From assembly GCF_018309085.1 (NCBI RefSeq), contig NZ_CP070502.1:2909001-2973000 (forward strand): a stretch of 64,000 nucleotides of DNA, in the 5' to 3' direction. The notes under the pieces were generated by a model. The model searched no databases and was not told the origin of the DNA. It saw nothing but the letters and a program-made list of their open reading frames with translations. Made by a program: the position numbers and the translations under genes. This stretch comes from Sporosarcina sp. Marseille-Q4063. Lineage in GTDB: Bacteria; Bacillota; Bacilli; Bacillales_A; Planococcaceae. Position 1 is the first letter of the stretch. Every line of letters begins with the position of its first letter. Below are positions 1 through 9,579 of this stretch, piece after piece.

Positions 1-5
1 AATTA

Positions 6-55
6 AAAAAAGCTGGCTACCATTGACATAACGTCGTGGAGCCAGCTTTTTTATA
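6..55 (-). terminator. Rho-independent terminator of ywhB
   Basis: The inverted repeat AAAAGCTGGCT / AGCCAGCTTTT is flanked by A and T runs. It lies just past the ywhB stop codon, which is read leftwards, so it ends that transcript. The symmetric A/T flanks would let it work in both directions. Confidence 0.8.
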
Positions 56-66
56 TTATGAATAAA

Positions 67-252
67 TCACTCATCAACAGGGCGTTTCCCAGCTACGGCG
101 TAATCATTCTTTGACATTTCTTCAATGAAAACAACAACATTCTCAGCAGGCGCACCTGTCGTTTCTGAAACAGCTTCAGTTACTTTTTCACATAGCGCAC
201 GTTTTTGTTCATCAGTACGACCTTCAAACATTTTCACAGTTACATATGGCAT
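67..252 (-). CDS. ywhB: 4-oxalocrotonate tautomerase family protein YwhB
   Basis: A 61-residue member of the small tautomerase family, which ketonises 2-hydroxymuconate-type enols using the amino-terminal proline as general base. After removal of Met the protein begins Pro-Tyr-Val, and the conserved Arg11 sits in the EGRTDEQK segment. Length and sequence closely resemble B. subtilis YwhB; the physiological substrate is unknown. It is transcribed divergently from ywhD, with both promoters in the 66-bp gap. The start follows a GGAGGG-type ribosome binding site. The family call is firm; the in vivo role is not. Confidence 0.93.
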   Translation of the reverse strand: MPYVTVKMFEGRTDEQKRALCEKVTEAVSETTGAPAENVVVFIEEMSKNDYAVAGKRPVDE

Positions 253-318
253 TTTCTTTTCCCTCCTTCAAAGTATCCAGTATACTAATGATATTATCAG
301 AGTTGGAGGGGTAAACAA

Positions 319-834
319 ATGGGAAATGAACAAAAACCAAAACCGAAAATGGGTTTTACAATCATAAAAGATGATCCGACTGACGGTCACAAAGGATTCG
401 GAATTGGATCATTGTCATTGGAAAATGTATCGCCGGTCATTATCGACGTTGAAGAAGAAGTAGCAACGATTGAAATTGGCGCAATGCATGCGAGAAGCCC
501 TCTCGAACGAGGCATTCGATTTTTACCAACACGTGAAGAGTCCGCAAACGGAAAAGCGTACTGGCTAATTTGGGTGACCATTGATTATAAAGAAGAAGGC
601 CCTTATTATTCCGGCGTGACGGCATGTGAAATGGTGATTGATCGTTCCATCCGCCGAGGTTATAAAAATTTTGTGGATCATATGAATCGCATGGACCGCT
701 CCATGAAAGGGAAAATCATGGTCGATGACATGGACGACACATCCAAACGCGTACTAGCAGAATTTTTAAAAGAACATAACGAAGAAATATGGAATCGCAG
801 CAACGCTGAATTACATGATGGGTTGCGCGTATAA
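319..834 (+). CDS. ywhD: YwhD family protein
   Basis: A 171-residue soluble protein matching the YwhD family of Bacillales, which has no assigned biochemical function. It is rich in acidic and basic residues and has no signal peptide or membrane segment. The ATG follows a GGAGGGG ribosome binding site. Its position between ywhB and the penicillin-binding protein gene is the B. subtilis order, which supports orthology. It converges on pbpG, and the 410 bp between them hold a terminator and a 21-bp-period repeat array. Confidence 0.85.
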   Translation: MGNEQKPKPKMGFTIIKDDPTDGHKGFGIGSLSLENVSPVIIDVEEEVATIEIGAMHARSPLERGIRFLPTREESANGKAYWLIWVTIDYKEEGPYYSGVTACEMVIDRSIRRGYKNFVDHMNRMDRSMKGKIMVDDMDDTSKRVLAEFLKEHNEEIWNRSNAELHDGLRV

Positions 835-1090
835 TCGACAAAGTTATGAACGAAATATGACGTTTTTAAAGTAACTTTCGTCAGGATAGTTGAATGTCCG
901 GATAAAAGTCAGTACACTTATTAATAGCTTGCGAATGTAAGCTAGGACTACCGATTTAGTTCCCGCGAATGCATGTAGAACGTCAAACCAACCCAAGCCT
1001 GATTTTCTATTTGTGTAAGCGGTTCTAATCGGTAAAAAAAGCTTCCTATCCCTTGATATCAAGGAGAGGAAGCTTTTTTAATTTGCAATC
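835..1090. other. Gene-free interval between ywhD and pbpG
   Basis: No convincing gene is present. A small hairpin (AGCTT...AAGCT) occurs near 926-943, the strong terminator lies at 1034-1080 and the repeat array begins at 1091. A 72-codon minus-strand frame (844-1062) has no ribosome binding site and overlaps the terminator, so it is not called. Confidence 0.6.
1034..1080. terminator. Bidirectional terminator between ywhD and pbpG
   Basis: The long stem AAAAAAAGCTTCC / GGAAGCTTTTTT lies between convergent genes. It would end the leftward pbpG transcript after its 3' repeat array, and it may also end ywhD. Confidence 0.85.
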
Positions 1091-1227
1091 CGACCAATAA
1101 TCATTGAGAAACGACCAAAGTCGACCTTGAAACGACCAAACCGACACTCCAAACGACTATAGTTACTTTAAAGCGACTAAACCATCCCCCTAAACGACCA
1201 ATACAGCAAACTAAACGACCAAAGCGC
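1091..1227. repeat. 21-bp-period array, AAACGACCAAA core, copy A1
   Basis: Seven CGACC/CGACT cores start at 1091, 1112, 1133, 1154, 1174, 1195 and 1216, so the spacing is 21 bp except for one step of 20. The core is about 11 nt (AAACGACCAAA); the other 9-10 nt of each unit are not conserved. It lies between the pbpG stop codon and its terminator, so it should be transcribed in the pbpG 3' UTR as repeated TTTGGTCGTTT. Confidence 0.9.
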
Positions 1228-1245
1228 CCCAGCACCCATCCCACA

Positions 1246-3291
1246 TCAATCAAAAAACGAAAAAGGAAATAAATTAAAGCCGCCGTCTTCATCACTATTT
1301 CGATTTTCTTGCAACGATTTATCCGTACATAACTTTTGCGGCATATCTCTTTCCTTCACATAGACCAGCCGTTGCTTTTCGCACTCTGTCACGGCAAGGC
1401 CGCCCGTTTCAACATCGATAATAACGCCGTTCACGCCATCAGGCGGAATAAATGCTTCAGCAGTTTTTCCACTATGCGCCGCTTCCATAAATTCAATCCA
1501 TATTTTCTTCGACGCGGCTTTATCTTCCGCACTTTCCAATCTTAAGTCAACATCATAACCCGTCCAAATCCCGGCAGCCAATGAAGGAGAATAGCCGACT
1601 AGGTGTTGATCCCAAAGTGTCGTGCCCGACTTCGCTGCATACGGTCTTGTCATTTTGGGGCGCATCGACAATCCAGTCGACGAAGAATAATCATTGAAAA
1701 CAGGATCGAACATCCCGGTCATCATATGCGTTAGAACGAATGCGTCTTGTTCAGAAAGAACGCGCTTCACTTTTTTTGTCGGTTTTTCATAGACAACTTT
1801 TCCTTCTGCATCTGTAATCGAATTAATCGTAGTCGCTTCAATATCCAATCCACTTGCCGCGATCCGACTGAAAGCATTCGTTATCTTCAATAAAGATACT
1901 TCTGTCGTCCCGAGAGCAGTCGCGGGCGCGTCAGGTAAGTCAATATCTAACCCGAGCCGATTAGCCATGCCTTGAAAGTTTTTATCGCCGACTTCTTTCC
2001 AAGTCTTAACCGCGTACACATTATCAGAAATGGCCAATGCCTGCGCAAGCGAAATTGGATGAGAAGCAAATTTCCCATTCACGTTTTTCGGTTCATAGGT
2101 CTTATCGTCGTACGTGAAGATCGTTTTTTCAGGAAACATAAACGTCAGCGGATTAAATCCGTTTTCCAATGCGGCTGCGTATAATATCGGCTTCATCGCG
2201 GAGCCAGGTTGGCGTTTCGCTTGCGTTGCCCGATTAAAAGGACTTTCATTATAATCTACTCCGCCCACGATTGAAGTAATCGCGCCACTTTCAGGTTCAA
2301 TGGAGATAAAGCCGACTTGAAGTCCGCTCTCGGGCATCCATTTTGCAATAACCTCTTCCGCCGTTTTCTGGTGGTGCTGATCGAGTGTCGTTCGAATTGT
2401 CCATCCGCCTTCAGCGGGGGAGCGACCTTTCTCTGACAGGATTCTTTCAGCTTCTCGCCACACTTCATCCAAAAAGTAAGGAGCAACCCGCTTGGCGTCG
2501 ATCCATTCTTCTGCCTTCAACGCAATTGGAACTTCCATCGCTCGTTTCGCCTGGGCTTCCGTGATGAAACCCTGATTTTTCATCAAAGCCAAAATAAGTT
2601 CTTTCCGTTTCTCTGAATTATTAGGATGGTCAACTGGCGAATAAACCGAAGGCCCTTTCGCAATCGCTGTGATGACTGCTGATTCTTCCAAAGTCAAATC
2701 TATCGCGGACTTTCCAAAATAATACTTACTTGCCGCTTCCACGCCGTACATCCCGTGGCCGAAATACACAGTGTTCAAATAACCTTCTAAAATCGTATCT
2801 TTATCATAAAATAACTCCAATCGATAAGCATAAAGCGCTTCATTAATCTTTCTCGTCCATGTTTTTGTATGTGTCAAATAGAGATTTCGGGCATACTGTT
2901 GAGTAATCGAACTTGCACCTTCAGCCATACTTCTCGTTTTTACATCTTTCAAAACCGCACCAGCAATCCGTTTGTAATCAAATCCGTGATGCTCATAAAA
3001 ATTTCGATCTTCAGTTGCAATGACAGCGTCTAGCAAAAATGGTGAAATTTCATCCAAACCAACCCAATATCGCCTTTCCGCCGTAAACTTATCGCCAATT
3101 TGATGATCATTATTATCGAGAAAAACCGAAGCTTTCGGAACACTAAGTGACGGCGCGCCAGCTATTTGCGCATATAGCCGAAGTGAACCATATAATGTGA
3201 GCATCGCTGTAAGCATGGTCAAAGTGAGCAAAGAAATCCTGCGCCAAAAAATACGTCTTTTTTGCTTTTTCACATAAACTGTACGTCGCAT
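1246..3291 (-). CDS. pbpG: Class A penicillin-binding protein (transglycosylase/transpeptidase)
   Basis: A bifunctional peptidoglycan synthase of about 681 residues, anchored by one N-terminal membrane segment after a basic tail. The glycosyltransferase-51 domain carries the EDRNFYEHHG motif (near residue 95). The transpeptidase domain carries SAMK (near 365, the acyl-serine SxxK), SDN (near 422) and KSGTT (near 553). Position and architecture match B. subtilis PbpG (YwhE), a sporulation-associated PBP, though other class A paralogues are possible. The frame extends to a TTG at 3333, but the ATG at 3291 follows a GGGGG ribosome binding site at proper spacing and is preferred. Confidence 0.9.
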   Translation of the reverse strand: MRRTVYVKKQKRRIFWRRISLLTLTMLTAMLTLYGSLRLYAQIAGAPSLSVPKASVFLDNNDHQIGDKFTAERRYWVGLDEISPFLLDAVIATEDRNFYEHHGFDYKRIAGAVLKDVKTRSMAEGASSITQQYARNLYLTHTKTWTRKINEALYAYRLELFYDKDTILEGYLNTVYFGHGMYGVEAASKYYFGKSAIDLTLEESAVITAIAKGPSVYSPVDHPNNSEKRKELILALMKNQGFITEAQAKRAMEVPIALKAEEWIDAKRVAPYFLDEVWREAERILSEKGRSPAEGGWTIRTTLDQHHQKTAEEVIAKWMPESGLQVGFISIEPESGAITSIVGGVDYNESPFNRATQAKRQPGSAMKPILYAAALENGFNPLTFMFPEKTIFTYDDKTYEPKNVNGKFASHPISLAQALAISDNVYAVKTWKEVGDKNFQGMANRLGLDIDLPDAPATALGTTEVSLLKITNAFSRIAASGLDIEATTINSITDAEGKVVYEKPTKKVKRVLSEQDAFVLTHMMTGMFDPVFNDYSSSTGLSMRPKMTRPYAAKSGTTLWDQHLVGYSPSLAAGIWTGYDVDLRLESAEDKAASKKIWIEFMEAAHSGKTAEAFIPPDGVNGVIIDVETGGLAVTECEKQRLVYVKERDMPQKLCTDKSLQENRNSDEDGGFNLFPFSFFD

Positions 3292-3392
3292 AATATCCCC
3301 CGTTCCGTCCATGTTGTTCTTTGTAGTATGCAACGCAAATCAATAGATTAAACGGAAAAAATTGCATTATTTATCACAATTGACAGCCTTAA

Positions 3393-3422
3393 TTGGAATA
3401 TTACGCAGAAAAACGCTATAAT
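3393..3422 (+). promoter_or_regulatory. Sigma-A-type promoter of ywiB-argS
   Basis: TTGGAA (3393-3398) and TATAAT (3417-3422) are separated by 18 bp. They end about 30 bp upstream of the ywiB start, in the gap divergent from pbpG. Confidence 0.6.
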
Positions 3423-3454
3423 AAGAGGATATTTTTACGAAGAAGGTGAACGAG

Positions 3455-3892
3455 GTGGAATCGAAAAAGATAGGTCAACCTGTAAGGATTCGGCTTCATT
3501 CATCAATCCGGCATCCAGGACAGGAAATCGAGACACATGAATTACAAGCAACAGGTCGATTAATAGAAAAAGCGAACACGTTCTATTTGAAATACGATGA
3601 AGATCATAATGGTGAAAACATACAAACCACATTGAAAATAAGTGAACAGGACGCACTTATTATGCGAAGCGGCGCGGTTAAAATGCGACTCCCGTTTGAT
3701 ACAGAACAAAACAGGGTCGGCGAATACGGCAACGGACCCGCAACATTTCCGTTACAAGTGAAAACAAATCATCTTGAATTTACTGAGGAATCAAAAGGCG
3801 GTCAATTCAAAGTTCAATATGAATTACATACAGAAGGATCACTTCTAGGAACTTACAAATTAAACATCACCTATACGGAGGGAACAAAATGA
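3455..3892 (+). CDS. ywiB: DUF1934 beta-barrel protein YwiB
   Basis: A soluble protein of about 145 residues of the YwiB/DUF1934 family, a small calycin-like beta-barrel with no established ligand. It is predicted cytoplasmic. It sits directly before argS, as in B. subtilis, and overlaps it in an ATGA arrangement, so the two are co-transcribed and probably translationally coupled. Two GTG starts are possible (3446 and 3455). The second has a GAAGG ribosome binding site eight bases upstream and is chosen. Confidence 0.85.
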   Translation: MESKKIGQPVRIRLHSSIRHPGQEIETHELQATGRLIEKANTFYLKYDEDHNGENIQTTLKISEQDALIMRSGAVKMRLPFDTEQNRVGEYGNGPATFPLQVKTNHLEFTEESKGGQFKVQYELHTEGSLLGTYKLNITYTEGTK

Positions 3893-5556
3893 ACGCAGTC
3901 GAGCAAATCCAACAAAAAGTGAAATCAGCCATACATGAAGCAATCGTTCAGGCAAAACTAACAGAAGAAGAAAATATACCATCCGTCATGCTGGAAACGC
4001 CTAGAAATAAAGAAAACGGCGACTACGCAACAAATATCGCGATGCAACTCACAAAAATTGCGAAAAAGCCGCCACGTGCAATCGCGGATGCCATCGTCGA
4101 ACATATCGACAAAGAAAATGGATCCATCGAGTCTATCGATGTTGCAGGTCCTGGTTTTATTAACATCACATTGAAAAAAGATTATTTACAAGAAGTCGTG
4201 AAAACGGTTCTTGACCAAGGCGCGGCATACGGTCGCAGTAATTCAGGCAACGGGGAGAAAATTCAAGTCGAGTTCGTATCCGCGAATCCGACAGGCGATC
4301 TTCATTTAGGTCATGCGCGCGGAGCATCAGTCGGAGATTCCCTTTGTAACGTACTAGACTTTGCGGGCTATAACGTTGAAAGAGAATATTATATCAACGA
4401 TGCAGGCAGTCAAATCGACAATCTAGCACTATCCGTTGAAGCACGTTACTTCCAAGCGCTTGGAGAGGAAAAAGAACTTCCAGAAGACGGCTATCAGGGA
4501 CAAGATATTATCGATATTGCCAATAAGCTTGTTGGAGACTTCGGCGACAAATATAAAAACATGCTTGAAAAAGAACGTTATGACTTTTTCCGCGAATACG
4601 GTTTGAAATATGAACTTGAAAAGTTGAAAACAGACTTGGAAAACTTCCGAGTGCCTTTCGATAACTGGTTCTCAGAATCCACATTATACGGAAGCGGAAA
4701 AATAGAAAGCGCGATGAACAAACTGAAAGAGAACGGTCATATCTTTGAAGAAGACGGCGCGACTTGGTTCCGTTCAACGACATTCGGCGATGACAAAGAC
4801 CGCGTGTTAATTAAAAATGACGGATCCTTCACGTACATCACGCCGGATATCGCTTACCATGAAGACAAAATCCAACGCGGATTCGACACGCTCATTAACA
4901 TTTGGGGAGCAGACCACCACGGCTATATTCCGAGAATGATGGCGGCAATCGAAGCGCTAGGCTACGGAAAAGATAAATTAGAAGTAATCGTCGCGCAAAT
5001 GGTGCATCTATATAAAGACGGCGAGCGCATGATGATGAGTAAACGTACTGGTAAAGCCGTTACACTACGTGAACTTGTCGAAGATGTTGGCCTCGATGCC
5101 GTTCGTTATTTCTTCGTGATGCGTTCTGGAGACACACAAATGGACTTCGACCTAGACCTTGCAGTTTCCGAGTCCAATGAAAATCCGGTGTACTATGCAC
5201 AATACGCACACGCGCGAATCTCTTCAATTCTTCGCCAATCAAAAGAACTGGATCTCAATCCATCAGCAGACGGCGCTGCATTATTAACGGCAGAACGTGA
5301 AATTGATCTATTGAAGAAAATAGGAGATTTCCCGCAAGTAGTAGCGGACGCAGCAAGAATGCGCGCACCACACCGCGTTGCAACTTATATCCAAGAACTA
5401 GCAGCAACATTCCATTCATTCTACAACGCTGAAAAAGTCTTGGACCCTGAAAACCGCGAACTATCCGAAGCGCGTCTAGCACTAATCACAGCAACACGCA
5501 CAACCATCGCAAACGCCCTAAACCTAATCGGCGTATCAGCACCAGAAAGAATGTAA
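3889..5556 (+). CDS. argS: Arginyl-tRNA synthetase
   Basis: A class I aminoacyl-tRNA synthetase that charges tRNA-Arg. At 555 residues it is full length for Bacillales. The order is an N-terminal additional domain, the HIGH-type motif HLGHAR near residue 139, the MSKRTG form of the KMSKS loop near 382, and an all-alpha anticodon-binding C-terminus. It is the second gene of ywiB-argS and overlaps ywiB by 4 bases. A strong terminator follows the stop codon. Confidence 0.97.
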   Translation: MNAVEQIQQKVKSAIHEAIVQAKLTEEENIPSVMLETPRNKENGDYATNIAMQLTKIAKKPPRAIADAIVEHIDKENGSIESIDVAGPGFINITLKKDYLQEVVKTVLDQGAAYGRSNSGNGEKIQVEFVSANPTGDLHLGHARGASVGDSLCNVLDFAGYNVEREYYINDAGSQIDNLALSVEARYFQALGEEKELPEDGYQGQDIIDIANKLVGDFGDKYKNMLEKERYDFFREYGLKYELEKLKTDLENFRVPFDNWFSESTLYGSGKIESAMNKLKENGHIFEEDGATWFRSTTFGDDKDRVLIKNDGSFTYITPDIAYHEDKIQRGFDTLINIWGADHHGYIPRMMAAIEALGYGKDKLEVIVAQMVHLYKDGERMMMSKRTGKAVTLRELVEDVGLDAVRYFFVMRSGDTQMDFDLDLAVSESNENPVYYAQYAHARISSILRQSKELDLNPSADGAALLTAEREIDLLKKIGDFPQVVADAARMRAPHRVATYIQELAATFHSFYNAEKVLDPENRELSEARLALITATRTTIANALNLIGVSAPERM

Positions 5557-5568
5557 TTACTCACTAAT

Positions 5569-5622
5569 ACCACCACACCCGAGAAATTGTTGACGACAGT
5601 TTCCCTGGTGTGGTGGTTTTTT
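5569..5622 (+). terminator. Terminator of ywiB-argS
   Basis: The ACCACCACACC / GGTGTGGTGGT stem is followed by a T run. The remaining bases up to the next gene at 5870 show no gene or recognisable signal. Confidence 0.85.
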
Positions 5623-5869
5623 GAAATTAAATAGTTCAATAAGTGAAGATTGTGCGGGAAGATTGTGATACCTTTAATTTAAAAGTTAGTATGGCATGCT
5701 GTGGTGCCACTTCTGTAGAGATTCGTCTTTTGTTTGTCGTTAGAATGGTCTTTTTAAGGATCGTTCTTGTAGTGATTTCCTTGTTGACAAGAGTAATTTG
5801 AATTGTCACGTGAATCACTCACTTAATTATGAAAATGATAAAACAGCACTTTATACTTAATGAAAAAGA

Positions 5870-6337
5870 GTGGGATATGTGGAAAAGATTTTAAAAAGTA
5901 CAGAGCTTGGAATATTTGTTTATAATGAAGAACTGATCTCCTATGAATTAGAAATAGATAAGGTTCCGTGGTCGTTAAAAATGAATGACCAGATGGAAAA
6001 AGCCGATCAATTGATGAAAAGAGCAGAAGTCCTATTTAAGAATAGGCACGAATTTAATACAAAGGTAAAAGTGTCTATTGCAGAAGAGCTGCTCGATTAT
6101 AAAAATGATTTCTGGCCTGTGTACGATGAAGACGATGAAAACTTAGATTGGGACAAAGTGGATGCTGGAGAATATGATACAACCAGAGAACGATTTACTG
6201 AAGCCATTACTCTTTTGGGAATCGAGATAAAGGTTGATAACATTTATCTGGAGTACGATGATGGAGATCTATTTGGAGGACACCGAATTCATGTCTTACT
6301 TGATAAAAATGGGCAATTGTTGAAAGCTGAAATTTAA
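5870..6337 (+). CDS. Hypothetical protein, possibly DUF2262-like
   Basis: A 155-residue acidic soluble protein beginning with GTG and with a weak ribosome binding site. The C-terminal half carries a YDDGDLFGGH segment that resembles the DGDLFxGH signature of the DUF2262 family; the assignment is tentative and no function is known. It is flanked by an intergenic repeat downstream and a terminator upstream, so it is probably monocistronic. The codon usage looks more A/T rich than its neighbours, which fits an accessory gene inserted between conserved blocks. Confidence 0.6.
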   Translation: MGYVEKILKSTELGIFVYNEELISYELEIDKVPWSLKMNDQMEKADQLMKRAEVLFKNRHEFNTKVKVSIAEELLDYKNDFWPVYDEDDENLDWDKVDAGEYDTTRERFTEAITLLGIEIKVDNIYLEYDDGDLFGGHRIHVLLDKNGQLLKAEI

Positions 6338-6417
6338 AGTTTCTTTCTTTAACTCCTCCTACCTAATGTAAAAGTAAGTTATTCCTCAATCTCCCCACCA
6401 TATTTATGATGAAGGCA

Positions 6418-6581
6418 GTTGATTGGAGTGGAGGGCGGCGACTCCAGCGGGATGTAGCGGGACGTATGGAGAAAGAAGTTCATTTCTCCTTTGGTGAGAC
6501 CCCGCAGTGGAGCAATAGCGACCGAGGAGGCTCACCGCCCGCCCCGTGGAACGCGTCCGCCCGCAACGGAAATCAACGGTC
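6418..6581. repeat. GC-rich intergenic repeat element, copy R1
   Basis: It starts with GTTGATTGGAGTGGAGGGCG and ends with CGGAAATCAACGGT, giving GTTGATT/AATCAAC terminal inverted repeats. The interior is GC-rich, contains GAGACCCCGCAG and GAGGAGGCTC segments, and is much richer in GC than the flanks. The same element recurs near 20.0, 27.4, 41.3, 48.0/49.5 and 54.8 kb. Confidence 0.85.
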
Positions 6582-6675
6582 TATTTACAATACGTATACT
6601 TGAATAATGGATTTTTCTATAACACGGTAAAGTTTGAAACTCTATCAACAGTCTTAATACAAGGGGGGAATGTCT

Positions 6676-7260
6676 GTGCGTAAACTAATATCAATCATCC
6701 TAATAACCGTGGGCGCAGGAATTTGCCTATACGCAGCCTTTCAATTCAGCGTTGCCTACTTTCAACAAGACAAAATGTTGAAAGAAGCAAAAGCATTTGT
6801 CTCCGATGAAGTTATCTCGCGCGATGAATTAACAGCTAAGGACACTAAACCTGCCGTTTATGACGACTTAAAAGAAGGCGATTCAATCGGTATTTTGTAC
6901 ATTCCGCGGCTAGACCGTGAAATCCCAATCATAGAAGGAACCCACGAAGACGAATTAGCCAAAGGCGTAGGCCATTTCAGCAGCACCGCCTTACCCGGCC
7001 AAAACGACCAAATCCTATTATCAGGGCACCGCGACACCGTATTTCGCCAATACGGGGAGCTCGAGCACGGCGATGAAATTCACGTCAAAATGAAAAACGG
7101 CACATTCGTCTACACGATTTACGATACAGAAATCGTCGACGCCGACGACCGAACAGTCATCCGTTCAACAGCACCAGATGAAATTCTAACATTATCCACC
7201 TGCTATCCATTTTCCTATATCGGAAGCGCACCGGATCGGTACATCATCTACGCGAAATGA
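6676..7260 (+). CDS. Sortase, class D-like transpeptidase
   Basis: A membrane-anchored cysteine transpeptidase of about 194 residues that cleaves a sorting signal and transfers surface proteins to a nucleophile. One N-terminal hydrophobic segment is followed by the sortase barrel. The catalytic triad is visible: His in SGHRDT (about 118), Cys in TLSTCYPF (about 176) and Arg in the C-terminal APDRYI (about 188). The ATG at 6670 is too close to the GGGGGG ribosome binding site, so the GTG at 6676, seven bases away, is preferred. No sortase substrate gene is adjacent, so its target is unknown. Confidence 0.88.
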   Translation: MRKLISIILITVGAGICLYAAFQFSVAYFQQDKMLKEAKAFVSDEVISRDELTAKDTKPAVYDDLKEGDSIGILYIPRLDREIPIIEGTHEDELAKGVGHFSSTALPGQNDQILLSGHRDTVFRQYGELEHGDEIHVKMKNGTFVYTIYDTEIVDADDRTVIRSTAPDEILTLSTCYPFSYIGSAPDRYIIYAK

Positions 7261-7294
7261 GTTCCAATGTCCTCGACACAATTAAAATTTGTAG

Positions 7295-7300
7295 TATACT
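7295..7300 (+). promoter_or_regulatory. Probable -10 box of the cobalamin operon
   Basis: TATACT is preceded 16 bp upstream by TCGACA (7273-7278). It lies just upstream of the cobalamin riboswitch aptamer. Confidence 0.45.
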
Positions 7301-7330
7301 AAGAATCGACCATACAAAAACATACCCAAA

Positions 7331-7495
7331 CATAAAGGTGCCTCGCTGTAACGAACGAGGTTAAAAGGGAAGTCGGTTCAATTCCGACGCGGTCCCGCCA
7401 CTGTAAGTGTGAGCAATTCGCAGGAACGTCACTGGAAAATTCCGGGAAGACGCGAAACGCTGTGAACACGAGCCAGGAGACCTGCCTTTATAAAT
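7331..7495 (+). ncRNA. Cobalamin riboswitch aptamer
   Basis: The leader contains the AAAGGTGCC start, the AAAAGGGAAGTCGG segment, a GGTCCCGCCACTGTAA core and the B12 box GAGCCAGGAGACCTGCC (about 7469-7485), in the order expected for the AdoCbl riboswitch. It heads the btuF-to-cblS operon, so excess cobalamin should shut the operon off. The expression platform at 7506-7591 is described separately. Confidence 0.95.
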
Positions 7496-7505
7496 CTACC
7501 AAAAC

Positions 7506-7591
7506 CTACGAGGAATAGGATTGGTGAAAATCTGCCTTTTTGGTGTTAGATTTTTACTGACTTTATTCCTCCGTAGCGATACGGGGGATTT
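7506..7591 (+). promoter_or_regulatory. Riboswitch expression platform with intrinsic terminator
   Basis: CTACGAGGAATA (7506-7517) can pair with TATTCCTCCGTAG (7564-7576) to form an antiterminator. The second segment otherwise forms the terminator hairpin CCGTA-GCGA-TACGG (about 7571-7584), followed by ATTTTTATT. The two structures are mutually exclusive, which indicates transcriptional control. Confidence 0.8.
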
Positions 7592-7618
7592 TTATTTGGA
7601 AAAAATGGAGGAAAAAGA

Positions 7619-8590
7619 ATGAAGAATCTATTGAAGTTAATGCTTACGTCGGTATTGGCAGTACTTTTGCTAGCTGCATGCGGAGGAAATGCGGCAGACG
7701 ATAAACCGAAAGAAAACGAAACAAATACAGAAAATGCAGCTAATGAAGAAACAGAATTCCCAGTAACGCTGACAGACGCTGTCGGCAATGAAGTAACGAT
7801 TGAAGAGGCCCCAACAAAAGTTGTCTCAATGATTCCAAGCAACACAGAGATTTTATTCGGACTTGATTTAGCAAATGAAGTTGTCGGTGTTAGTGATTAT
7901 GATGATTATCCAGCCGAAGCTGCTGAAAAAGAAAAAATCGGTGCAATGGAATTTAATGTTGAAGCGATTATCGCATTAGACCCAGATATCGTTTTCGGAC
8001 ACGAATCAGCATACGGAATGTCTGAAGAAGGGTACCAGCAAATTCGCGATGCAGGAATTTCTGTATTTGTCGTAAAAAATGCGTTGAACTTTGAAGAAAC
8101 CTACGAAACGATTGAAACAATCGGTAAAGCAACAGGCAAAACAAAAGAAGCATCTGAAATCATCAATGAGATGCAAGCAAAAGTCGATGAAGTCATCGCA
8201 AAAGTAAAAGATGTTAAAGCGAAAAAGACCGTATTTGTCGAAACGTCACCGGCTCCTGAAATTTACACACCAGGTGCTAATACATTTACACAAGAATTGC
8301 TCGGCTTAGTCGGTGCAGAAAATGTTGCAGCAGACCAAGAAGGTTGGGTTCAAATGGATCCAGAAGAAATCATTAAGAGAAACCCGGATGTCATTGTCGT
8401 CATGTACGATTACATAGACACGGCAGTTGAAGATGTTTACGCGCGCGATGGCTTCGACACAATTACAGCGATCAAAGAAAAAGCGGTCGTTCAAGTAGAT
8501 GAAAATATCACTAGTCGCCAAGGTCCGCGACTTGCTGAAGGACTCGAAGCATTTGCAAAAGCAATTTATCCAGAGGCCTTCGGTGAATAA
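7619..8590 (+). CDS. btuF: Cobalamin ABC transporter substrate-binding lipoprotein
   Basis: A 323-residue extracytoplasmic corrinoid-binding protein. It has a type II signal peptide with lipobox LLAAC (Cys about residue 21), an acidic low-complexity linker, and a PBP2/helical-backbone TroA-like fold (ligand-binding core from about residue 50). The GGAGG ribosome binding site is strong. It is the first gene after the cobalamin riboswitch and precedes btuC and the btuD fusion, which gives the substrate call that the fold alone would not (iron-siderophore proteins are similar). Its stop codon overlaps the btuC GTG start. Confidence 0.92.
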   Translation: MKNLLKLMLTSVLAVLLLAACGGNAADDKPKENETNTENAANEETEFPVTLTDAVGNEVTIEEAPTKVVSMIPSNTEILFGLDLANEVVGVSDYDDYPAEAAEKEKIGAMEFNVEAIIALDPDIVFGHESAYGMSEEGYQQIRDAGISVFVVKNALNFEETYETIETIGKATGKTKEASEIINEMQAKVDEVIAKVKDVKAKKTVFVETSPAPEIYTPGANTFTQELLGLVGAENVAADQEGWVQMDPEEIIKRNPDVIVVMYDYIDTAVEDVYARDGFDTITAIKEKAVVQVDENITSRQGPRLAEGLEAFAKAIYPEAFGE

Positions 8591-9578
8591 ATCAAGCGTC
8601 GCCTACATCGTATCCATCGCCACACTCGTTGTGGCGATTTGGCTCGGTGTATCGATCGGTACGGTGGATATTCCGCTAAGCACTTTCTGGAATAGAGGAG
8701 CGGACGAAATCGCGACAAACATCCTATGGAAAATCCGCATGCCAAGGGTTTTATTGGCAGGACTTGTCGGTGCATCACTGGCTATTGCCGGCGCAGCTTT
8801 CCAAGGGCTTTTGAAAAATCCGCTGGCAGATCCTTACACACTCGGAGTGTCATCCGGCGCCTCGGTTGGTGCTGTGATGACACTTTTTTTCGGTCTGTCA
8901 ATTCCGGTTCTCGGCGCATACACGCTTCCTGTTTTCAGTATGATTGGGGCCGCATTGACGATGTTTCTTGTACTAGGCTTTGCACGACTCGTCGACAGAG
9001 CCATGAAAATGGAAACAATCATTTTAACAGGAATCATTTTCGGTTCATTTCTAGGATCGGTTTTATCCCTGATGATTGCGCTCACTGGCGAAGAATTACG
9101 GCAAATTATCGGTTGGCTTCTCGGCAGCGTTTCGATGCGAGGCTGGAATTACATCATGATGATTCTTCCTTTCGTATTGATTGGATCGGCCATCCTATGG
9201 TTCAACCGACGCGAATTAAATGCCATGCTATTCGGCGAAGAACGTGCGCATCACCTCGGCGTGAACGTAAAACGCCGGAAATTCATGATCTTAATCGGCG
9301 GGTCGATTTTAACCGGTTCGGCCGTTGCCGTATCTGGAACAATCGGCTTTGTCGGTCTCGTCGTCCCGCATATGACGCGGCTTATGTGGGGAACTGATCA
9401 TCGTCATTTATTAACATTATCTTTTATGAACGGCGCATCTCTACTCATCATTTGCGACCTCGTCGCGCGAACGATCATCTCGCCAACGGAACTACCAGTC
9501 GGCGTCATTACGGCATTTATCGGTGCACCAGTTTTTGCATTCATCTTTTACCGTCAAAGAAGGAGAGGAACGATGTAA
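8583..9578 (+). CDS. btuC: Cobalamin ABC transporter permease
   Basis: A 331-residue FecCD/BtuC-family inner-membrane permease with about ten hydrophobic helices and the conserved GAAFQGLLKNPLADP and GFVGLVVPH segments, the latter forming the contact with the ATPase. The frame extends upstream inside btuF, but the GTG at 8583 overlaps the btuF stop codon and starts the conserved N-terminus. The next gene begins two bases after its stop. The operon context assigns corrinoid rather than siderophore transport. Confidence 0.93.
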   Translation: MNKSSVAYIVSIATLVVAIWLGVSIGTVDIPLSTFWNRGADEIATNILWKIRMPRVLLAGLVGASLAIAGAAFQGLLKNPLADPYTLGVSSGASVGAVMTLFFGLSIPVLGAYTLPVFSMIGAALTMFLVLGFARLVDRAMKMETIILTGIIFGSFLGSVLSLMIALTGEELRQIIGWLLGSVSMRGWNYIMMILPFVLIGSAILWFNRRELNAMLFGEERAHHLGVNVKRRKFMILIGGSILTGSAVAVSGTIGFVGLVVPHMTRLMWGTDHRHLLTLSFMNGASLLIICDLVARTIISPTELPVGVITAFIGAPVFAFIFYRQRRRGTM

Positions 9579-9579
9579 T

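Noticed and set aside
844..1062. 72-codon minus-strand frame between ywhD and pbpG
   Set aside because: There is no ribosome binding site or family resemblance, and it overlaps the bidirectional terminator.
8726..9397. 223-codon frame overlapping btuC
   Set aside because: It is in another frame of btuC and is rich in Arg, Cys and His with no family resemblance, typical of a shadow frame.
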